Positions 53,801 to 62,800 of a stretch of 64,000 bases of DNA are shown here, in pieces. How positions within the stretch are numbered: the first letter of the stretch is position 1; every line of letters begins with the position of its first letter. The stretch is from Dendrophyllia cribrosa (lineage: Eukaryota; Cnidaria; Anthozoa; Scleractinia; Dendrophylliidae), in assembly GCA_024195265.1 (NCBI GenBank), contig JAJLRJ010000010.1, forward strand, positions 32,751,445-32,815,444, read 5' to 3'. The translations under genes were made by a program, and so were the position numbers. Below the pieces are notes generated by a model, which was given only the letters and a program-made list of their open reading frames with translations, ran no database searches and was not told the origin of the DNA.

Positions 53801-56800
53801 AGATTAACATGGAAGTGACATTTATTGCAGTTGAGGAGCAACGATCGATCTTGGTTTCACTTTCCGAGCAAAATACATGTTCTTACATGTACCTTAACGA
53901 GTGTGAATTCTTCACATTAGGGATTTGTCATTAGAAATGTTCGATTTTCCCGCTCAATGCATGCAAGTTTGAGGTTATTTTGTGCTTGAAATCCATGACT
54001 ACTACTAATTCTGAAGAAAACAAATCGTGTACATCGATCGACAAGACGCTAGAAACTTGGTAACCGCACACTTAAAATGAGCATGTGCTTCTGGCTACTG
54101 GTTTCCGGTGTTGTCCGAGCTTAGCTGGGTTACTAAGCATCCAAGATGGCGGCCTGTTCACAGACTCGTTCTATGGCTTTGTGCGTTCATTTTACGGCAT
54201 TTCTTCGTTGTAAAAAGCCTCAAAATGACCCACAAACATAACAAAAGAAATTTTAGAGCAGATATCTTGAGAATTTGGATTCGTATTTGTCAACTTATTA
54301 ACGAAGTGCATTTGTTCGCGTGTTAGTCGATCAATGTGGTTCATTCAGTTTACTTTGACTTTGGGTCTCGAAGATGCTCTGCAAGAGAGACAAGACTTGT
54401 TTTCCGAGAAAATCGTAAATAATTTTTCTCCTCATACTTGATGCCAAATCAAGAAAATCCTAATTTTTAGGCTCAAAAAGTGGGGTCGACTTATACACCG
54501 GTTCGACTTATACACCGGAAAATACGGTACTCTCCATGGAATGCTAGTCCATTGCAAGGTTACCCCCAACATTTTGCTGCCAGTACCCATTTATACACCT
54601 TAAAAGATACAATGTGGAGTAAAGTTTTTTTTTTAAGGAAACAAAATGACAGCTGAGACTAGGCTGAGACTAGGCCTTGAGCCGCTGACCTTCAGATCTG
54701 AAGTCAATGCGCTAACCACTATCGAACCTCCTAAATACTAACACTGTGCTAAATTATAACAATAATTATTAGAACAAGTAGTAATATTGCATTCCTTTAC
54801 AACTCATAAATACACGAAGCGTAATGAACAAATAATAGCAGGAGGACCAAATTGCACTCGATCGCTCGCTTGATCGATCAGCTGTAAACATTGAGCCTGT
54901 TATATGTAATGGTCACCTGTCTTACCCATGGTGACAGCGTTGAAGGGAGGGGAGGGTGGAAAATTGGACACTGGGGGTGGAGAGGGGGGGGGGGGGGGGG
55001 GGGTGGGTGAAGCAAAACATCTGGGAGGGGGAAGGGTCAGTCGACATTGAGCCTGTGATATGTTGTGGTCATCTGCCTCGCCCATGGTGACGGCAATGGA
55101 GGGAGTCGAGGGTAGGGAATTGGATGCAGGGGGTGGGGAGAAAGTGAAGCAAAATGTCTTGGAGACGGGAGGGTCCAAACATTCACATTCTCAAGTTGGC
55201 TCATATATAGGAGCCTTTGATTTGCATTACCTGTTAGAAGTTTTAAGTACTAACTAACATGTGTCTTGTTGCAGATCATTCCCTGGAATATTTGGGACAC
55301 AACAGGAGCATTATATGCAGGTCATTAAACAGATGTTATGGCAGTGTCTACAGGATCAGTCTAGCCAACAGGTATACTTCACTTCATCCCATGTAAAAAT
55401 TTTGCCAAGGTTGCGATTTCACTAAGATTGCTGAGATTATTTCACATTAATTTTCACATTAATTTTTTGTGGGACTTCTGAGATTTCAGAATTTTACTGA
55501 GGCTCTGTTAGGGTCAATTCTGACAGGTGACATGGCATTGAAACAGCGACATCGGCAAAATAAAAATGATGACAAACTTTAAGAAGATTGTGTGAAATTG
55601 CGAACTTGCAGTGTACTGTAGTGGTACACAAAACTCTGACAGTGACATGCGAACCTCGTGAAATTGCAAAATGACAAGGTTTGAAATTCAAACTTGGAAC
55701 ATGTACACCCCCCTAACAGCGCCTGTTTACTGCAATCTTGGTGGATTTTTGACAGCCAAGATTGCAGGATTTTAATGCCACATGTATCAACAAGATCTGG
55801 CCCTGATCCTTAAAGTGCCCTTAACCCTTTAATACATATTTTCAGAATCAACTCTATATACATTGAATAGTTGAATGGTGAAATATTTCTTGTTTTGAAC
55901 ATTGCGCTAGTGAGTTTCACTAACACCGACTACGCTTTCAAACTCTACAACCAAGCTCACCAACACCAGCAAATCTCAATGCCCAAAGAGCCTAAGTTCT
56001 CTGTCTTTTATCAACCCAGCGAGCAGCAAAAACAAGGCGAACTCCTGTTTGTCGGTACAGGCGCTCTTGCGCTTGGGTACCCCGCCTTTTGCTTCCTTTA
56101 AAAAAAAAATATTTTTTTAAATTCTTATTTTTATACCATGCGCCTTAACAACGTCATCGGCTGGGTCGACCTCACTTTTATTTGGGTTGGAGTTAACGTC
56201 TTCTTCAGCTCAGCGGTTGAGACAGCTATTTACGAAGTTGAGGAAAAAATAAAAAAACAGGCGATTGCAGAGCACGCTAAGGATTGTGATGCATGCGCTG
56301 AGAGCGAAGATGAGGGTGAATATGAGGACGAAGATGAGGGCATGGATTAAAGCCCAATGGAGAATGTTTGCCCTCTTGGACGCTTAAAAGAAACCGGCCG
56401 TTTCTAAACCTTGAAGCCAGATTCTTTTTTTTTTCTCTATATAAATACTATGGATGCAAAGCTTGCGAAGGTCTACTACAGCCCTCAAACTGGTTATTGG
56501 AAAGGTATTGCTGCCATAAAAAAGTTAGCCAATGCGGCTAAAGTTTCTGAAGACACTACCAAGAAGTGGTTGGTCAAGCAAGCTCTTTGGCAGATTTATC
56601 TTCCACCCCAAAGCGCGTTCCTCGCCCCAAATTTGATGTTTGCACGCCAAACGTGGTTCACCAAGCGGATCTTCTTTTTTTTACCACAAGACACTCTGGG
56701 ACGTGGTCGAGGTCAAAAGACTTACAAATACGTTTTGACAGTTGTAGATGTTGCCAGCCATTTCAAAAAAGCTGAGCCATTGACCTCGAAAGAGTCCGCC

Positions 56801-59800
56801 GAGGTTGCAAAAGCCTTTGAGAAGATTTACAGGCGCGGGCCTTTGAAATGGCCTCAGTTGCTCCAAGTTGACCCTGGCCGCGAGTTTATGGGGGCTGTCA
56901 CCAAAGAAATGTAAAAAAAAACTGCTATTCGATGTGGGCGCGTTGAAATTCACCGAGATCAGGCCATTGTTGAAAGATTCAACCGCACCCTGGCTGAGCG
57001 CCTGTTTGGTCACCAGTATGCTGTTGAAATGCGGCTGCCCGAGGGGGGCAGCGGTCCACTGCTTGGGTCAAAAGATTGCCCAAAGTTGTTTCTGCTTTGA
57101 ATAACAAAGTCACCAGTCTCATTGGGAAAAAACCCACTGAAGCCATCAAAGAAAAAGCTGTGGCAGTGTATTCCAAACCTTCATCGAAATATACAAGACC
57201 TGTTGGACATAACGAAAAAAAAGCTCCCCTCTCTCGTTTACCTTAGGTATTTGTATCAACCAGGCGAGTTGGAAGGGGGTAGCAAACGTGCTACTGATCC
57301 TGTCTGGTCTTTAAAAGTTTATAACATTGAAAAATCAGTCACCAAACCAAATGAACCTGTTTTGTATTATTTTCACGATGGACCCAAACACGGTTTCGTT
57401 CGCGAGTATAGCAGCAACCAACTCATCGTCTGTTAAAACTTGTTGATACCCATAAGCAAACGTGTCAATGCCATTCTCTGCCTTCCAGCGCTTGGAATTG
57501 AATAGACACAATGATATTTTGTGTTGGTGCATACCATAAATCTCATGACCCTCGCTGCGGAGAATGTTCATTCCATGCCTGAAGGTCTTTTTCTTATCAA
57601 GCACCTCTTTGTACTGCTCGTGCCTTATTTTTTCGTAACTACACACTTTTTCACTCCTTTTGCCTCTTTTTTCCTTCATAATTTATCCCATCGTTTGTTC
57701 GATAACTGGTTGTTCTCGATGGATTTTTACCCTTTGGCACTGGAAATTTTGCTGCTCGGAGTGACCATTTCAAACACTCATCTTTTTTTGTACATTGATT
57801 ATTGCTTTCTTGTTTTGAAGTGGTTCATATCTTGCTACGTTCACATAAGCTGTTTCTGTTCCCACAGACCCCCAACCAGATCCTCTTGTTGACCAGTTCT
57901 CAATTTGGCCATTTATTCCGTCAATGAAATTTTCATATTTCTTCCTCGCTTACGTTTTGAAGCACCCTTACTTCATCTTTAAAATAATGTTCCATTGCCA
58001 CCACTTGACCTTCTTTGTCATCCTTTTCAAATTTAACTTTTGCTGCAAACTCTACTTTTATACTACCTAACTGTTCCTTCTCGTTTTTCACAACATTTAC
58101 AAACTTGTATTTGTTTTCATTCGCAAATGTTAAGAAATCACCACCATTTTCATTATTTTCCGGAACATCCATTCTCCACACATGAAGCCACCCATGAAAA
58201 TCTGTTTGTGCCTGCAGAAAATTTACTTTTTCTAGCAAACATTTCTAATTTGCTGTTGATTATGTGTCATATTAATTACCCTGTTTTTTCTGCCGTGTGA
58301 TGAAGGGAGAGTCATGGCTGAAAAAGTGTGTGATTGTTACACACATAGAGACTAGGGGTTCTGTGTACACTTGATGGCAGCCTTATTTTTGCGATGTAAG
58401 CCTTTCTCAGCTATGTGCTCAGCTCTGCACGTTCTTCGCTGAGCTGAGAAAGGCTTAAATCGCAAAAATAAGGCTGCCATCAAGTGTAACAGAACCCCTA
58501 GTCTCTATGTGTGTGTTAACATGTGCATCTTAAGGATAATCAATTTGATAAATACTAAATATAAAATGTGGATAGTCAATTGATTCATAAAAAATATTAG
58601 TTGGAGGTGAAAACAAGTAGTTGTATAATAAATGAGTCCTGCATTTTTGTCATCTAATTAGCATTTTGTAAATTCAAATCTCTCTAACTCACTAATGTAA
58701 CATTTAAAACAAGAAATATTTTGCCATTCAACTATTCAATGTCTGTATAGGTGATTGTGAAAATATTGTGAAAATTAACTTTATTTTATTTATTTATCCA
58801 CGGGATCCTTATCACTAAAGAGTGGTCTTCTAAAGAGCCGTGCGCATTAAACCTAGTACAAAAAAGCTAAGACTTAAAAATTACAAACATTATTAAAAAA
58901 GAAATCCTATAATAAGTACGAAACTAAGTTAAGAAAATTCTAATATACAATAGCGGAATAAAAACTATTTAAACAGGGATTCTGACAGGGTGCGGGAAAA
59001 AATCCAAAATTGTGCAGGAGTTTTGGGGCAAATTGTGCGGGAAATAACTTCGATTGTGCGGGAAATTGTGCGGGATTGCGCAATCCTGTGACCAACCAAA
59101 TATTCAATCGCCAGTGTTCTAGCCAGGCCAGAAAAATATGACATGGAGGAAATTCTGCATAAATGAAAAATACAAATGGATGTTTTACTTTGGGGATTAA
59201 AATGTACCCAGCAATCGCCAATTTGCGGCTGTTTTTCTTCACCAAAGTTTATTTGTCCCAACAAAATCACATTGCGTGACACAATGAACTCGATCGGGTA
59301 AAACCGAAATACCACCTCTAAATAAAATGTTTCCGATCTGAGCGAGTTCCTTTCTGAAAAATCCGTACATTTTTTGTAGTGTGAATAATTTCCATTAAAG
59401 GTTCACACAATTTCTTCGCAAGTTTGCCGCAAAAACACAACCTCGAGATGTATGCAAATTGCGTGCTAAATGTAATTTGATAGCATGTTTGTTTTGCATT
59501 TTCCCGAATGAAAACGTCTTTCACTTGATTGAAAAAATAAAATCCAGTATCCTGATCAGAACTTAATAATTTTCTCCTATCAATCCGAAGTTCCAGCGCT
59601 TTAATAGTTTGTTTGTCGATTCGCAAACTTGATCAGTTCTTAGCGAAAATAATTCAGACAGAGTGACATTCATTTCGGTGCGACCGAGTACATTTCTTCG
59701 GTGTTTCTTCTTCGGTCCCCGACATATTAAACTGAAAGAGGAAGCGAAAGCGCTCGAAAAAATATCAACAGGCTGCTAAGAAAAACGACATAATGTCTGG

Positions 59801-62800
59801 AAAACGACAACTAAAAAGCTACGCGAAAAATTCTGTAGGAAGTCGGAAAGAAGAAAAACTGAGACTAGTTCCCAGGACGTCGAAGAGAACGCCTTGTTGT
59901 TTTTATATCGATCCGCTCGAGCTGTTCGAGGAAAGCAATCGTCGAGGGATTTCTCGATTGTTTGGCAGGAAAATGGGCTGAAAATAGCCTAAAACGTTTC
60001 TCGAAATCTTGGTAATCAATATAAATACCTGATTTAATTAAAATTTTAAGCAAATATTTCACTATTGTGCGGGATTGTGCGGATTTTTAGGAATTGTGCG
60101 GATTTGACCGAATTGTGCGGTCCCGCACCCGCGCACCCTGTCAGAATCCCTGTTTAAAGTAGTGGCCTGCTTAGCCTCCGCTGACAGACTGTTCCATGTT
60201 ACTGCACCCCTATAACGAAAACTTTTCTTGAGGGCCTCAGTGTTCGGTCGCGGAATAAACAGGTTATGTTGTGCACCTCGAAGATTATGTTGTGCACCTT
60301 GAAGATGATGTGAAAATATGTATTTAAGGGTTAAGGGCACTTTAATTCTCAGCAACCAAAACTCCTGTGAGATCTTTTGAATTTTTTAAATGAAAAATTA
60401 TACAAGTTTTTCTTTTTTCAGGTTCGTTTCATGTCAGCTCGTGCTGCAGTTGCTTTCATTACAGATCAAGTTGAAGAAGTGAAGCAGAGACAATTTGTTG
60501 AACTGGTCCCTGGAATAGTACAGGTTAGAGCTTTAATGTTACATGTGTCATTGTTGGTAAAAAATAAAGGCACAGTAATAAAATAGCTTACTCGAAATCA
60601 GCATTTATCTGGCTTCGTTCAAGGTGATACCCTTGAGTTTAGGGACCAATGTTTGGTGGTTAAAATTTCTTTTTTGTTTTCTTTTTGAACTCTGTCAATT
60701 ATTTTGTTATTAATAATCAAAACTATTTTACATGTGTGTAAATGAAGTGCTCATTTTTGTGTTGGCAGGCAGTTAGGGAGAGTGTCCAAGCAAGTGAAGA
60801 TGATTCTGTGTTGAAATGTCTGATTGACTTGGCAGACACATGTCCTAAGCTTCTCAGGGCAAACTTGGAGCCCATTTTGGATCTTTTGTTAGAGGTACAT
60901 ATTGCCACGTACATGTACAGTTGTATACCGGTATCTATTCTGGAATTAGCTTATTGACTATATGAATAGACCTTTTTACCGATACGGTGGCCATATTGAA
61001 TAAATTAGATTTAAAGAGTATTATGGGATTCCCAGGGGGCAAAACAAATCTCGCGTGACAGACGTGTCGCACAAGTTTTTTTATCTGAGAGCGTTTTGTA
61101 GTTTTATTTGCTTGTCATGGCCGACCGGTCAGATGAAAACAAAAAGGAGTTCAGTATTGAGGAGCTGAACGCATGGAACGTCGAGAAACTGCGAAAATAT
61201 TTGAAAAATCGGGGTACTGTTATCACCAGTGATTCTCGTAAACGCGACTTGGTTTCGAAAGTTTACCATGCTTGTCGTCTAGATTTGCCACTGTGTAGCA
61301 CTAAAGAACAAGACGATGCCCAAATCGAAGCTAGAAGAAAGGAAAAGCTCTTTATCGACGGAATCTCGCTTCCTCTCCCGGAAGAATTGAGAAACTGGGT
61401 GAGCGGAAGCCATAATTTTCCCGATATGACGATGAACGACATTGAACTTTACCTGTCAAAAGGTAATGACAGGAAATCTGCGAAAGATACTGTAATTAGA
61501 CAATCTTATACTTGTTTACAAAGTTTTTGATTCCGTTTGATTCAAGTGTTCTTATTTTTCCGTTTCTTTTCTTTTTTTGTGTGATCTCATTAAGAAAAAG
61601 GCATCAACCAGAAGTTCTCTGAGATCCAACGATCTTGTTAGAGGTGCCTCGGACCAAATGCAAGACTTTTGGTGATTGAGCATTTGCCTTTGCTGGTCCA
61701 TCCAAGTGGAATAAACTTCCATTGTCATTATTAGAATGGCCCCGAACTTAGATACTTTCAAGAAACAGTTGAAGACATTCTTATTAAAAAAAGCATATGA
61801 CAGTTAGTTATATACCCAGACGTTTATTTATTTTATTTCTTATTTCTTCTTATTTTTTTTTATCTCATTATTATTCATTTTATTTTATTATACTGTTAAC
61901 TGCTCCTTTGTTTTACATTGTAAAGCACTTTTGAATATCTAATATAAAAAGCGCTATATAAATTGATTATTATTATTATTATTATTAATCGAGATTCTGT
62001 TAATTTTCATTAAAAAGTCTTGCTTAAATTTCTCATTTGATTCTAGTTTTGTACGAGCTTGTTGTCAATGTTGTGGTTCAAATTTTTCTTTGGTTTAAAA
62101 TTTTTTAAACCAGTTCAATTTTTGTTTTCTTTTGTGTCACATTATGATAATGAATCTTAGACAAAGGAAAATCAAAATCAAACTGGTTTGAAAATTTTTA
62201 AACCAAAGAAAAATTTAAACCACAACAGCAATATAAATTTTAATACATGCAATTTCGCGATCGGATTTTACGAGATAATTTGGACTTTCACTACATTGCT
62301 TGGTTTGAATGCTTTTATTTCGCAGTTGCCTTCTTTTATCTAAATTCTGTAAGTTTTCATTCAAGAAAATATGATTTTTCAATTAGAATAGCTCAGTTTA
62401 AGCTTTCGCACTGCTATGAATGAAAACTTGTATGGTCTTTCACCACATATTTCTCGGGAAACGGCGATCATTATTACATCCAAACACGGCACAACGATCT
62501 TTATTCCCCTTTACAATCTTATTCTAGGAAAACTTTAAGAAAAATTACCTCGAAAAGGGCGCGTAAACACTGTGCGTATGTCAGAGTTTATGTATAAGAT
62601 CGATGCTCATGCCCCCTGCAAATCCCATAATACTCTTTAAATCTAATTTATTCAATATGGCCGCCGTATTGGTCAAAAGGTTTATTTGGTAACTTAGTTC
62701 AACCTTGAACAAAGTTACGAATTCTGTTTTGGAAAGTACTGCTTATTAGTTTATTTGAATGGTCACACTTTAAGATTTCATTCACAGACTCGAAAGTTTG

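Larger units (their letters stand above)
55860..58742. mobile_element. Decayed, internally deleted Polinton/Maverick-like element
   Basis: Imperfect 56-bp TIRs (CATTGAATAGTTGAATGG then AAATATTTCTTGTTTT) lie at 55861-55916 and 58686-58741. The flanks CTATAT and CTGTAT could be a 6-bp target duplication with one change. An integrase relic on the plus strand and a DNA-polymerase-like relic on the minus strand converge inside. Polintons are usually 15-20 kb; this is 2.9 kb, so most genes, including capsid genes, are gone. It lies in IPO5 intron 5. Confidence 0.65.
60969..62680. mobile_element. 1.7-kb transposon carrying a SAP-domain ORF
   Basis: The left end (CGATACGGTGGCCATATTGA then ATAAATTAGATTTAAAGAGT ATTATGGGAT..CAGGGGGCA) is inverted at 62605-62680 with about five differences over some 75 bp. 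It contains a SAP-like ORF and a LINE fragment. The CAGGGGGCAAA motif also occurs in the TIRs of the 24837-28990 element, so they may be relatives. It lies in IPO5 intron 7. Confidence 0.8.

Noticed and set aside
59793..59981. 62-codon plus-strand frame [16 protein letters not shown]
   Set aside because: It is short, lies inside a TIR element, lacks any domain, and is overlapped by equally long minus-strand frames.
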